Shown here piece by piece: positions 1 through 8,772 of a DNA stretch of 64,000 nt. The stretch spans positions 30,764 through 94,763 of the forward strand of contig CAJTFL010000017.1 of NCBI GenBank assembly GCA_910575565.1, in the 5' to 3' direction. Both the position numbers and the translations under genes were made by a program. Below the pieces are notes generated by a model. The model was not told the origin of the DNA, ran no database searches, and saw nothing but the letters and a program-made list of their open reading frames with translations. The first letter of the stretch is position 1; every line of letters begins with the position of its first letter. This stretch comes from Lachnospiraceae bacterium. GTDB taxonomy: Bacteria; Bacillota; Clostridia; Lachnospirales; Lachnospiraceae.

Positions 1-2
1 TC

Positions 3-926
3 TTATTTGTAAAAACATCTGTTGGAGATTGGGCAAAGGAACGGATTCAGGAGCAAAACGCCTTGTTGTTTATAGGCGCCTGCGGAATTGCAGTCAGGGC
101 AGTAGCACCGCATCTTACGGATAAACTGCATGATGCACCAGTGCTTGTAATGGATGAAAAAGGGAAATATGTCATTCCGATTTTATCAGGACATATGGGC
201 GGTGCAAATGATCTTGCAAACCATATAGCAAAGAAAACAGGGGCAGTACCGGTGATTACTACGGCAACAGATCTGAATAAAAAATTTGCTGTGGATTTGT
301 TTGCAAAAAGAAATAGCCTGTATATTGCAAATAAAGATGGGATTGTCAAAGTATCATCAAAGATATTAGCCGGAAAAGAAATTACGATGTCCATAGAAGC
401 GGGGCACGAAATCATCGGGGGAGAGTCGGGTATACGGTTCGTTCCATATCCGCCTGCGGGAGTTGCTGATGTTGTCGTAACTTCAAAAGATGATATGTTT
501 GATACTTCTCTTTTGTTGAAACCGCGGGAGTATGTCATAGGAATTGGCTGTAAAAAAGGGAAAAAAGCAGATGAAATTGATGATTTTATCTTAAAAGCAA
601 TAAAGAAAAAGGGAATTTCTATAATGCAGATTTTCGCGCTGTCTTCGATTTCGCAAAAGCAAAATGAACAGGGAATTATTGAATGGTGTCGAACAGAAGG
701 GATTCCATTTTTTACATATACAGCAGAAGAATTGCAGGAAGTAACTGGAACTTTTACAAAGTCTGTGTTTGTCAAGAATCAGGTTGGCGTTGATAATGTT
801 TGTGAAAGGGCAGCAGTGAAAGCCTGTGGAGAAGGTGGAAAACTAATATGTCCAAAAGTTGCGGAAAATGGGATGACAATCGCGATTGCAAGGAGAGAAT
901 GGAAGGTATGTTTTGATGGCAAATAG
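3..926 (+). CDS. cbiG: CbiG, cobalt-precorrin-5A hydrolase (5' end outside window)
   Basis: CbiG opens the ring of cobalt-precorrin-5A and releases acetaldehyde in the oxygen-independent B12 pathway, in the cytoplasm. The reading frame is open from base 3 to the stop at 926, so the true start lies left of the window. The TTG at 63 falls inside the conserved N-terminal domain and is not a real start. The core motif FIGACGIAVRAVAP and the LSGHMGGAND stretch are typical of the family, followed by the C-terminal domain beginning near GIGCKKGKK. It overlaps cobJ by 11 bases, as expected in a tight operon. Family assignment is secure; only completeness is unknown. Confidence 0.93.
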   Translation, partial: LFVKTSVGDWAKERIQEQNALLFIGACGIAVRAVAPHLTDKLHDAPVLVMDEKGKYVIPILSGHMGGANDLANHIAKKTGAVPVITTATDLNKKFAVDLFAKRNSLYIANKDGIVKVSSKILAGKEITMSIEAGHEIIGGESGIRFVPYPPAGVADVVVTSKDDMFDTSLLLKPREYVIGIGCKKGKKADEIDDFILKAIKKKGISIMQIFALSSISQKQNEQGIIEWCRTEGIPFFTYTAEELQEVTGTFTKSVFVKNQVGVDNVCERAAVKACGEGGKLICPKVAENGMTIAIARREWKVCFDGK

Positions 927-1677
927 AATTTATATTGTAGGAATGGGACCGGGAAGGGAAGAAATGATGACAGGAGAAGCATTGAATGTGTTAGATCAGT
1001 CAGATGTGATCGTTGGTTACACATTATATCTAAAGCTGCTTGGCGGGCGTTTTCAGGGGAAAGAAATGTTATCCACACCGATGCGTCAGGAGGAGGAACG
1101 GTGCAGGCTGTGTTTTGAGGAAGCTGAAAAAGGGAAAAAAGTAGCCCTTGTATGCAGCGGTGATGCAGGAATTTATGGGATGGTGTCTTTGATGTATGAG
1201 ATTGGGAAAGGCTATCCGGAAATAGAACTTTACGTTATCGCAGGGATTACTGCGGCGAGCAGCGGTGCGGCAGTTCTGGGAGCACCACTGAACCATGATT
1301 TCTGCGTTATAAGTCTGAGTGATCTGCTGACACCGTGGGATGCGATTGAAAAAAGGTTACATGCAGCCGCAGAAGGTGATTTTGTCATTGTACTGTATAA
1401 TCCGTCCAGCCATAAAAGAAAGAATTATCTGATGAGGGCATGTGAAATTTTACTGTGCAGCATGGAGGGAGAACGAGTTTGCGGATATGTTGAAAATATA
1501 GGAAGAGACGGAACGAAAGTGGAAATCTGTACCTTAAAGGAGTTAAGGGGCAGGGAGGTCAATATGTTTACGACGGTATTTATTGGAAGTTCCGGCTCGG
1601 AGAACATAAATGGGAAATTTGTCACAAGGAGAGGCTATAAGATTGAAAAAAATATTGATATTTGCGGGGACAACTGA
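916..1677 (+). CDS. cobJ: Precorrin-3B / cobalt-factor III C17-methyltransferase (CobJ/CbiH)
   Basis: This SAM-dependent methyltransferase methylates C17 with ring contraction in corrin synthesis. It is 253 residues, the usual length. The N-terminal glycine loop YIVGMGPG and the later CSGDAGIYGM motif mark the tetrapyrrole methylase fold. I place the start at ATG 916 because a GGAAGG ribosome site lies just upstream and the glycine loop then begins at residue 7; an in-frame start at 886 would add residues not typical of the family. It overlaps cbiG upstream and the cbiJ-E-T fusion downstream, so the genes are translationally coupled. Confidence 0.93.
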   Translation: MANRIYIVGMGPGREEMMTGEALNVLDQSDVIVGYTLYLKLLGGRFQGKEMLSTPMRQEEERCRLCFEEAEKGKKVALVCSGDAGIYGMVSLMYEIGKGYPEIELYVIAGITAASSGAAVLGAPLNHDFCVISLSDLLTPWDAIEKRLHAAAEGDFVIVLYNPSSHKRKNYLMRACEILLCSMEGERVCGYVENIGRDGTKVEICTLKELRGREVNMFTTVFIGSSGSENINGKFVTRRGYKIEKNIDICGDN

Positions 1678-3766
1678 AGGAAGAAAATTATCGGAATATC
1701 TTGCAGAGGCTGAAATAAATCATACAATCTGTGTGGCAACGGAGTATGGCGCAATTGTTTTAAGACAGCATCCCCTTGTAAAAGTACATCAGGGAAGAAT
1801 GAATCAAGAACAGATAGAAAGATTTTTGGACGATGGAAAATATGGTGTTGTGGTAGATGCAACACATCCTTTCGCCAAAGAAATTACCTGTAATATAAAG
1901 GCAGCATTGAAAGAAATGGGACAGGGAGGAACAATAATTCCTTATTTAAGATTGAAAAGAAACGGCATTGAGGAAAAGGAAAACGATGTTACTTATTTTG
2001 AAACAAACGAAGAATGTGTAAAAGCGCTGGAAGATACGGAGGGTAATATTCTTTTGACTACCGGAAGCAAGGAATTGTACAAATATTGTATTTCAGAAGG
2101 AATAAAGCATAGATTGTATGTAAGGGTACTTCCAAGTGTGGAAAGTCTTTCTCTTTGTACGGAGCAGGGTATTTGCGGAAAACAGGTTATTGCAATGCAG
2201 GGACCTTTTACTACAGAGATGAATGAGGCTATCATTCGCCAATATGAAATATCTTATCTTGTAACGAAGGAAAGCGGTGTGCCCGGAGGTTATCAGGAAA
2301 AAGTGAGCGCTGCAAAAAAAACAGGGACAAAGGTATTTGTAATAGGCTGTCCTGAACAGGGCGAAGGATATTCTTTCCCTGAAATATGCCAGAAACTTAA
2401 AGATATGGGAGGAAAGAACTTCCAGACGAAAAACCCAAAAAAAGGAAATATGGAAATACCCTGTGGGTATCCCTCTATGTCCCAAAAACAGGACATATCT
2501 TTTGAGATTATCCTGGCAGGCATTGGCATGGGACATAGAAACGGTCTGACGGGGGAAGCAGCGAGGGCAATCGAGGAAGCAGACATTTTATTAGGGGCGG
2601 AGAGAATGATTATGACGGTCTGCTCTAAAGCAGAAAAATATCCCTTTTATCAGGCAGAACAGATTATCCCTTATCTGCATGACATGCAGAGCGGAAATAC
2701 ATTTACGGGAAATAAAAAAGTTGTGGTTCTTTTTTCGGGGGACAGCGGATTTTACAGCGGATGCCAGCTTCTAAATGAGGCGCTGAAAAAGGAAATCACA
2801 GAAGGACGCCTGAATGCATCCCTGCGTATTCTTCCGGGTATTTCGTCCGTAGCTTATCTGGCTTCATGCATTGGAGAGAGCTATCAGGACGCGGCTGTCT
2901 ACAGCACACATGGGAAAAAATTATGCAACCTTGTACGGCGGATTAAAAGCAGTCCGAAAACATTTCTGATTATGTCCGGAGTAAAAGATATAAACGAGTT
3001 GGGAGAACGACTGACAAATGCCGGGATGCAGAAATGCGAAATCATTACAGGATATCAGTTATCCTATGAAGAACAGCGGGTGGAGAAGCATACGCCAGTA
3101 GAATGTATGGAATTGAAGGATGAGGGCTTATATACATGTTTTGTCAGAAATCCATATGCGATGCAAAGAAGGCTGACACATGGTATCGCAGATGGACAGT
3201 TTATCAGAGACAAGGTTCCCATGACAAAAGAAGAAATCCGGGAGATCAGTATTTGTAAGCTGCGATTAAGGGACGGGGCGGTTGTCTATGATATTGGCAG
3301 CGGCACGGGTTCTGTCGCAATAGAAATAGCGGGCATTTCTGACGATATACAGGTGTACGCGGTGGAGCAGAAGCATGAAGCTGTATCCTTGATAGAAAAG
3401 AATAAGGAAAAGTTTGAGCTGCAGAATGTAACCGTGGTAGAGGAGGAGGCGCCGGAAGGACTTTCCCGGCTGCCAATGGCGACACACGCATTCATAGGAG
3501 GAAGCGGTGGCAGATTAAAGGAAATATTGGTGTCGCTCCGACAAATTAATCCAAATATGAGGGTTGTGGTAAATGCTGTCAGTATGGAAACAATTTGTGA
3601 AATAAGAGAGATTTTATCTATGGATGATATTATAAAAGAAGATATTGTGCAATTACAAGTAAGCAGGGCAAAAAAAGCAGGAAATTATCATTTGATGCAG
3701 TCTGAGAATCCGGTTTGGATTTGTGCATTTGATTTCTGTGGCAAAGAGCTTGAAAGAAAGGCGTGA
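1643..3766 (+). CDS. CbiJ-CbiE-CbiT triple fusion: precorrin-6A reductase plus C5,15-methyltransferase/decarboxylase
   Basis: Three consecutive B12 enzymes are fused in 707 residues. Residues about 1-245 are CbiJ (N-terminal ILIFAGTTEGRKL, later DATHPFA). About 285-490 is the CbiE tetrapyrrole methylase (ILAGIGMGHRNGLT, then FSGDSGFYSG). About 505-700 is the CbiT Rossmann methyltransferase (VVYDIGSGTGSVAIE). CbiE and CbiT are often fused (CobL-type), while CbiJ is usually separate. I chose TTG 1643 because AGGAGAG lies 9 bases upstream; an earlier in-frame ATG at 1610 has no ribosome site and lies deep in cobJ. A lysine-rich stretch near residues 255-285 links the first two domains. The fusion would tether reduction at C18/C19 to the next methylation and decarboxylation steps. 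Confidence 0.9.
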   Translation: MKKILIFAGTTEGRKLSEYLAEAEINHTICVATEYGAIVLRQHPLVKVHQGRMNQEQIERFLDDGKYGVVVDATHPFAKEITCNIKAALKEMGQGGTIIPYLRLKRNGIEEKENDVTYFETNEECVKALEDTEGNILLTTGSKELYKYCISEGIKHRLYVRVLPSVESLSLCTEQGICGKQVIAMQGPFTTEMNEAIIRQYEISYLVTKESGVPGGYQEKVSAAKKTGTKVFVIGCPEQGEGYSFPEICQKLKDMGGKNFQTKNPKKGNMEIPCGYPSMSQKQDISFEIILAGIGMGHRNGLTGEAARAIEEADILLGAERMIMTVCSKAEKYPFYQAEQIIPYLHDMQSGNTFTGNKKVVVLFSGDSGFYSGCQLLNEALKKEITEGRLNASLRILPGISSVAYLASCIGESYQDAAVYSTHGKKLCNLVRRIKSSPKTFLIMSGVKDINELGERLTNAGMQKCEIITGYQLSYEEQRVEKHTPVECMELKDEGLYTCFVRNPYAMQRRLTHGIADGQFIRDKVPMTKEEIREISICKLRLRDGAVVYDIGSGTGSVAIEIAGISDDIQVYAVEQKHEAVSLIEKNKEKFELQNVTVVEEEAPEGLSRLPMATHAFIGGSGGRLKEILVSLRQINPNMRVVVNAVSMETICEIREILSMDDIIKEDIVQLQVSRAKKAGNYHLMQSENPVWICAFDFCGKELERKA

Positions 3767-3773
3767 TATTTGC

Positions 3774-5180
3774 ATGAAAATAAAAAGAGTTATGATTGCA
3801 GCTCCTAAAAGTGGAAGCGGAAAAACAGTAGTCACCTGCGCCTTGCTTCAGGTATTAAAGGATTACGGCTTGAATGTGGCTTCGCATAAATGCGGACCGG
3901 ATTATATTGATCCGATGTTTCATGAGAAGATAATAGATGTTCCGGCAAAAAATCTGGATACATTTTTTACAGATGAAGAAAAGACAAGGAAACTTTTTCA
4001 AAAAAGTGCAATGAAAATGGACTTTGCAGTTTTTGAGGGTGCTATGGGACTATATGACGGGGTAGGAGGAGTTAAGAAAGAAGGTTCTTCTTATCATCTT
4101 GCAGAAGTGACAAAAACACCGATTGTGCTTGTTGTTGATGTGAAGGGGATGGGACGCTCCATTATACCATTAATAGCAGGGTTTCTTAATTATGATAAAA
4201 AACATCTAATACAAGGTATCATACTGAACAGGATGTCAAAAGGATATTATGAAACATTAAAGGCATTGATTGAGGAAGAACTGCAAATAAGGTTACTTGG
4301 ATTTTTGCCGGAAAAGGAGGAACTGCATATTGAGAGTAGGCACTTGGGACTTTTTCTGCCAGATGAAGTGAATCATATAAAAGAGAAATTACAGGCGGTT
4401 TCTGAATTATTTTTACAGACAGTTTCCGTAGAGCGTATCAAAGAAATAGCAGAAAGCGCGGAAGAACTGGAATCTGAAGAAATAGCGATAAAAGAAACCG
4501 GAATCGAAAGCTATGGGGATATTGGTCATGTGAAAGCAGTCAGCGACAGCCGTCCAACGATAGCAGTGGCAAAAGATGAAGCTTTCTGTTTCTATTATGC
4601 TGATAATATCCGTCTGTTGGAGGAATATGGGGCAAATATAACGTATTTTTCCCCACTGCGGGATGAAAAACTGCCGGAAGGATGCCATGCCCTGTTAATT
4701 GGCGGCGGATATCCGGAATTGTATGCAGCTCAGATTAGCGCAAATACGAGAATGCGTGAGGCAGTCAGGAATGCGGTTGAAAATGAAATGCCAGTCGTGG
4801 CAGAATGCGGTGGCTTTATGTATTTACATTCTTTTTTGAAAGATAAAGAAGGACTTTCTTATGATATGGCAGGAGTTATTCCTGCATCCTGCTATTATAC
4901 CGGAAAACTGGTTCGTTTCGGCTACATAGAACTTCGGGAAAAGCAAAAGCATTTCCTACCAAACGGCGGGGGGATAAAAGGGCATGAATTTCATTATTAC
5001 GACAGCACTTATAATGGGGCGGACGTAATAGCAGTTAAGCCGATGACTGGAAAAGAATATGCCTGCATTATAGAAAATAAAGCACAGTGGATGGGATTTC
5101 CGCATTTGTATTATCCGTCAAATCCTATATTTGCAAGAGCATTTGTTGATAAAGCAAAGGTATATCAAGGAATGATATAG
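3774..5180 (+). CDS. cbiA: Cobyrinate a,c-diamide synthase
   Basis: ATP- and glutamine-dependent amidation of the corrin a and c side chains. The 468-residue protein has the two family domains: an N-terminal P-loop amidoligase (APKSGSGKT, residues about 9-17) and a C-terminal class I glutamine amidotransferase with the nucleophile in AECGGFMYL and the LIGGGYPELYA motif. Start ATG 3774 gives the expected N-terminus immediately before the P-loop; an upstream in-frame start at 3723 lies inside the preceding gene. It begins 8 bases after the cbiJ-E-T stop, so it belongs to the same operon. Confidence 0.94.
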   Translation: MKIKRVMIAAPKSGSGKTVVTCALLQVLKDYGLNVASHKCGPDYIDPMFHEKIIDVPAKNLDTFFTDEEKTRKLFQKSAMKMDFAVFEGAMGLYDGVGGVKKEGSSYHLAEVTKTPIVLVVDVKGMGRSIIPLIAGFLNYDKKHLIQGIILNRMSKGYYETLKALIEEELQIRLLGFLPEKEELHIESRHLGLFLPDEVNHIKEKLQAVSELFLQTVSVERIKEIAESAEELESEEIAIKETGIESYGDIGHVKAVSDSRPTIAVAKDEAFCFYYADNIRLLEEYGANITYFSPLRDEKLPEGCHALLIGGGYPELYAAQISANTRMREAVRNAVENEMPVVAECGGFMYLHSFLKDKEGLSYDMAGVIPASCYYTGKLVRFGYIELREKQKHFLPNGGGIKGHEFHYYDSTYNGADVIAVKPMTGKEYACIIENKAQWMGFPHLYYPSNPIFARAFVDKAKVYQGMI

Positions 5181-5198
5181 GAAAGGAAGTATGGAAAA

Positions 5199-5441
5199 GT
5201 GAGTATGGAAAATTCATACCGTTTTTTTGAGAACAGGAACTGTAAGTATTTTCCCTGTCACAAGGGATTGGGAAACTTAAATTGCCTGTTTTGCTATTGC
5301 CCGCTATATTTAAGGGATAATTGTCCGGGGAATCCTGCATATATAGAAAAGGATGGGAGAAAGATAAAAGTCTGTACAAACTGTACCTTTCCTCATCGTC
5401 CTGAAAATTATGATGCGGTAATTCAGATATTGAAAAAGTAA
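5199..5441 (+). CDS. Cysteine-rich small metal-binding protein next to cobalamin genes
   Basis: An 80-residue protein with ten cysteines, several in CxxC spacing (CLFCYCPLY, CTNC), ending in a short helix. It resembles the 'cysteine-rich small domain' family often encoded beside cobalamin biosynthesis genes; its role is unproven, and metal handling or cobalt delivery is inference from context. Start GTG 5199 follows the purine-rich GGAAAGGAAG; ATG 5205 is an alternative. It is the last gene of the cobalamin operon and is followed by a terminator. Confidence 0.8.
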   Translation: MSMENSYRFFENRNCKYFPCHKGLGNLNCLFCYCPLYLRDNCPGNPAYIEKDGRKIKVCTNCTFPHRPENYDAVIQILKK

Positions 5442-5520
5442 GAGCGCATTATGATAACAAAGTATGAGAATGTACGAAAGCGCGCAAAGAAAAGTAATAG
5501 TAGATCGTCAGACAATAGAA

Positions 5521-5567
5521 GGTGTATCGTGATGAAGTGAGAGCTTTTAAACGATGCACCTTTTTTA
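5521..5567 (+). terminator. Rho-independent terminator of the cobalamin operon
   Basis: Arms GGTGTATCG (5521-5529) and CGATGCACC (5552-5560) pair, followed by TTTTTT. This ends the cobalamin operon. The roughly 140 bases after it, up to the helicase fragment at about 5709, contain no gene I recognise. Confidence 0.8.
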
Positions 5568-5708
5568 GATTCAATTCTGAGGGAGTGTATGCTTGGTTGT
5601 CCAGATTTCAGGGAAGGACGGCAATACGGATTTATGATTGTGTTCGGTATTTGGGGTGAAAGTAATAAGATTTTGCTAAAAATTTACAAACACACTTGAC
5701 AATATCTC

Positions 5709-6719
5709 TCTGAGATCACCGGCAGCCGGGGCGTTGTGTTCGCCACCGGAACGCCGGTCAGCAACAGTATGACCGAACTTTATACCATCCAACGCTACCT
5801 CCAGTATGAGCGGCTCCAGGAATTGAACATGACCCATTTCGACTGCTGGGCCAGCCGGTTCGGTGAAACGGTGACAGCCCTGGAACTGGCCCCGGAGGGG
5901 TGCGGGTCGCCAGTGGCGACCTCTAAGCGCTCAACGCGCTTAGAAGCACCGACCGAGCTGGAGGTGAGACCCGGCTACCGGGCGCGGACAAGATTTTCCA
6001 AGTTCTTTAACCTACCAGAGCTGATGAACCTGTTCAAAGAAGTGGCGGACATCAAGACCGCCGACCAGCTGGACCTGCCCACCCCAGAGGTGGAATACCA
6101 CAATATCGTGGCAAAGCCCACCGGACACCAGCAGGATATGGTGAAGGCCCTCTCCGAGCGCGCCGCCAAAGTCCATTCGGGGACCGTTGACCCATCAACC
6201 GACAATATGCTGAAAATCACCTCGGATGGCCGCAAGCTGGGGCTGGACCAGCGCATCATCAACCCCATGCTGCCGGACGAACCCGGCACCAAGGTCAATC
6301 AGTGCGTGGACAATATCCTTCAAATCTGGCGGGACGGACAGCCGGAAAAGCTGACCCAGCTGGTGTTTTGCGACATTTCCACACCCCAGGCGGCTGGCTC
6401 CAAAAAGGTGGCCAAGACGCTGGATAACCCGATGCTTCATGCGCTGGAACAAGCAATTCCAGAGCCGGAGAACCCGCTGGCCTTTACGGTCTATGAGGAC
6501 ATCCGGCAGAAACTCATCGCAAAGGGTATGCCCGCCAGCCAGATCGCTTTTATCCATGAAGCCAATACCGAAGTCCGCAAAAAGGAGCTGTTCTCCAAAG
6601 TCCGCTCCGGCCAGGTGCGCGTCCTGTTAGGCTCCACCCAGAAGATGGGAGCCGGGACCAACGTGCAGGATTTGCTGGTGGCCCTTCACGATCTGGACTG
6701 CCCCTGGAGGCCGGGAGAT
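5709..6719 (+). pseudogene. SNF2-type helicase of an ICE, internal fragment (left of insertion)
   Basis: The frame reads through superfamily-2 helicase motifs: VVFATGTPVSNSM near the start and LLGSTQKMGAGTNVQD near the end, the latter a helicase motif V/VI region. This is part of the very large helicase/methylase-like proteins of Clostridia ICEs, normally over 2000 residues, so most of the N-terminus is missing. The frame stops being native exactly at the GAT at 6717-6719; the next codons of the same protein resume at 27509. A 23-residue in-frame extra segment lies at about 5900-5970 (see the repeat entry). The gene is dead: 5' truncated, split by a 20.8-kb element and frameshifted further on. 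Confidence 0.85.
5899..5950. repeat. Cloverleaf-like palindromic insert inside the helicase reading frame
   Basis: An outer stem GGTGC/GCACC (5899-5903 with 5946-5950) encloses two perfect hairpins: GGTCGCC-AGT-GGCGACC (5905-5921) and TCTAAGCGC-TCAAC-GCGCTTAGA (5922-5944). The segment falls between protein blocks (ALELAPEG and GYRARTRF) that I recall as contiguous in relatives, and its length keeps the frame open. It looks like a small mobile palindromic unit. Confidence 0.6.
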
Positions 6720-6729
6720 GTAGGACGGA

Positions 6730-6740
6730 TTTTGCGGACA
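6730..6740 (+). repeat. Left terminal inverted repeat of the 20.8-kb element
   Basis: TTTTGCGGACA, 10 bases inside the left GAT core. Its exact inverse occurs at 27484-27494 near the right end. The similarity continues imperfectly (TTCAA on both sides). Likely a recombinase binding half-site. Confidence 0.7.
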
Positions 6741-6774
6741 TTCAAAATAAAAAAGAATGTGGAGGTAACAGACA

Positions 6775-7149
6775 ATGGCAAAGACGATTTTTGGGGAACT
6801 GGGCGGCAAATACGAACGGCAAGGAGATTATTTAATACCGTGCTTAACTGTACCCGCCGAAGAAGAACAGCCGATAGGCACATGGGGACAGCGGCATCTG
6901 GACTATTTGAAGCAGTACCGCAAAGTTACATACACTAATCTTCTCACAAGCGGCAGGCTCAACACTTACCTTGCCGACATCGACAGGCAGGCGCAGGAAC
7001 GCTTTGAAAGGCTCATAGAGGGCATGAAACAGGCACAGGGCATAACGAAACAGCTAAAGGCAGAAAACGCCTTAGAATGGACAGGACGGCTAGGTAACAT
7101 AAGGGCTTGTGCGAGGGAGATTGTGAACGAGGAATTTATTTATATTTAG
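6775..7149 (+). CDS. tnpV: TnpV family transposon-encoded protein
   Basis: A 124-residue protein of the TnpV family found in Tn4451-like elements; biochemical role unknown, possibly recombination-associated. The core block EQPIGTWGQRHLDYLKQY and the LLTSGRLNTYLADIDRQAQ stretch match the copies at 20745-21414 and 63404-63781 in this window. GGAGG lies 9 bases before the ATG. It is the first gene inside the left end of the element, 55 bases from the core, the same position relative to the recombinase that tnpV2 has once the ends are joined. Confidence 0.85.
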   Translation: MAKTIFGELGGKYERQGDYLIPCLTVPAEEEQPIGTWGQRHLDYLKQYRKVTYTNLLTSGRLNTYLADIDRQAQERFERLIEGMKQAQGITKQLKAENALEWTGRLGNIRACAREIVNEEFIYI

Positions 7150-7188
7150 ACGTTGATGGCGGTAGAGAGAAATCTTTGCCGCTTTTTA

Positions 7189-7237
7189 TTGACTTCCAGA
7201 CACATATGTCGTATAATAATTTCAGACACATATGTCG
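7189..7237 (+). promoter_or_regulatory. TetR-gene promoter with duplicated operator
   Basis: TTGACT (7189-7194), a 17-base spacer and TATAAT (7212-7217) form a near-consensus promoter. Two exact copies of CAGACACATATGTCG sit at 7197-7211 (inside the spacer) and 7223-7237 (just after the -10), each with a palindromic ACATATGT core and 26 bases apart. They are well placed for repression by the TetR protein that follows. Confidence 0.8.
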
Positions 7238-7253
7238 GAAAGTAGGGTTGCTT

Positions 7254-7856
7254 ATGAATAAAAGAGGAAAGGAAACAAGGAAACATATAAAGAAATGTGC
7301 ATGTTCTTTATTTGCAGAAAAAGGCTTTAAGCAAGTTACAATGAAGGATATCTGCGATGCGGCGAAATTAAGCAGAGGCGGGCTATATTGCCATTACGAA
7401 AGCACACGTCAAATCTTTCAAGAGATTATTGATGATATGACAAGTGAGCAGGATAATGAGATTGATTTAAGGATTGAACAAAATTGTTCGGCAGTGACTA
7501 TTTTGGATGAAATTTTAAACAAGTATGAGAATGAAATGCTTGACAGCCAAGCTTCATTAAGCATAGCAATATATGAGTATTTTAGCATTCGTGATATTGC
7601 AAATCAGAGCAATACGCTATATGAACAATATTTAATTTCAGCAAATACATGGAAGAAGTTAATACAATACGGGATGGACAGGCATGAATTTAATGAAGTG
7701 GATATTTCTGCGGTATTTGATTTAATTGTGTTCTCGTATCAAGGGGTAAGGATGTACAGTAAACTTATGCCTATGGATAAAGAAACACCTTCCAGAATAA
7801 TAAAAGAAATAAGAAAAATATTAGTGAAAAGCGGCAGTAATAGCGATATTGCTTAA
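7254..7856 (+). CDS. TetR/AcrR family transcriptional regulator
   Basis: A 200-residue regulator. The N-terminal helix-turn-helix is clear (AEKGFKQVTMKDIC followed by LSRGGLYCHY), with a divergent all-helical ligand domain after it. Start ATG 7254 follows AGTAGGG; the longer frame from 7107 runs through the promoter and is excluded. The double operator directly upstream indicates autorepression. The next genes (MBL, GNAT, KTR) run in the same direction and may be its regulon. The ligand is unknown. Confidence 0.88.
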   Translation: MNKRGKETRKHIKKCACSLFAEKGFKQVTMKDICDAAKLSRGGLYCHYESTRQIFQEIIDDMTSEQDNEIDLRIEQNCSAVTILDEILNKYENEMLDSQASLSIAIYEYFSIRDIANQSNTLYEQYLISANTWKKLIQYGMDRHEFNEVDISAVFDLIVFSYQGVRMYSKLMPMDKETPSRIIKEIRKILVKSGSNSDIA

Positions 7857-7920
7857 ATATTTAATGAATAAAAACGCATTATGATTACTTGCGATTCATG
7901 CGAAAGGCGGTGTGAAAGAT

Positions 7921-8742
7921 TTGAAATTGAAAATTATTGGCAGCGGCGGCATGTCAATTATTCCGAGTTCATTTTGTAAATGTAAAATTTGTGAAGAAGC
8001 CAGACGAAAAGGCGGCAGGTATGAACGGTTAGGACCAAGCCTGTATATTGACGATATAAAAATGTTGATAGACACACCCGAAGATATTGCGGTAGCCTGC
8101 AACAGACAAAGAATATCGGAAGTGAAGTACCTTTCCATTTCCCATAGTGACCCAGACCATGTCAGGGGTATTCGGATTGTTGAAAGGATAGGTTGCGACT
8201 TTATTAAAGGAACGAGTATGCCTATTGGCTTTTATGCTCTTCCAGAGGTCATTAGAGATATAAACCAAATGAACCGTGACTGCTTTAAATATTATGGTGA
8301 CGTTCTTCATTGTATTTCTGTTAATGAAACACCGCATATAAAAATAGATAATATTGATATAGACTTAATCAACAATAACCCAAGCCGAAACATCACTTTT
8401 TATGTTCTGAAAGAGCATGAAAAAAAGGTTATCTATGCCTGTTGCAATCCGAAACCTTTTGCTCATAATGACTTATATTTTGATGCAGATATTTTGATTA
8501 TAAGCATGGTTTCTGATGATGGAATATTAAATGATGGAACGAAGCTTATGGATACGCCTTTGAAAGATGAAATATTCACTTTGGATGAGGTTATAGAACT
8601 GAAAAACTATTATAGAATCAAGAAGATTATAGTTACACATATTGATGAAATATGGGGAAAATCATATGGTTATTACAAGGAACTTGAAAAAGAACTTGAT
8701 AATATTTTATTCGCTTATGATGGTATGGAAATCATGGTTTGA
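7921..8742 (+). CDS. Metallo-beta-lactamase fold hydrolase, PhnP-like
   Basis: A 273-residue MBL-fold protein with the metal-binding SHSDPDH motif. An N-terminal CxCxxC cluster (CKCKICEEA) like that of PhnP/cyclic phosphodiesterases binds a structural metal. The family cleaves cyclic phosphate diesters or related substrates; the substrate here is unknown. AAAGGCGG ends at 7910, so TTG 7921 is better spaced than the in-frame GTG 7912 that overlaps it. It lies 64 bases after the TetR gene and before an acetyltransferase. Confidence 0.8.
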   Translation: MKLKIIGSGGMSIIPSSFCKCKICEEARRKGGRYERLGPSLYIDDIKMLIDTPEDIAVACNRQRISEVKYLSISHSDPDHVRGIRIVERIGCDFIKGTSMPIGFYALPEVIRDINQMNRDCFKYYGDVLHCISVNETPHIKIDNIDIDLINNNPSRNITFYVLKEHEKKVIYACCNPKPFAHNDLYFDADILIISMVSDDGILNDGTKLMDTPLKDEIFTLDEVIELKNYYRIKKIIVTHIDEIWGKSYGYYKELEKELDNILFAYDGMEIMV

Positions 8743-8772
8743 AAAATTAAAATTTATAAAGTGGAGGAATGA

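Noticed and set aside
7107..7253. N-terminal extension of the TetR gene
   Set aside because: It would translate the promoter and both operators; ATG 7254 gives a normal TetR N-terminus.
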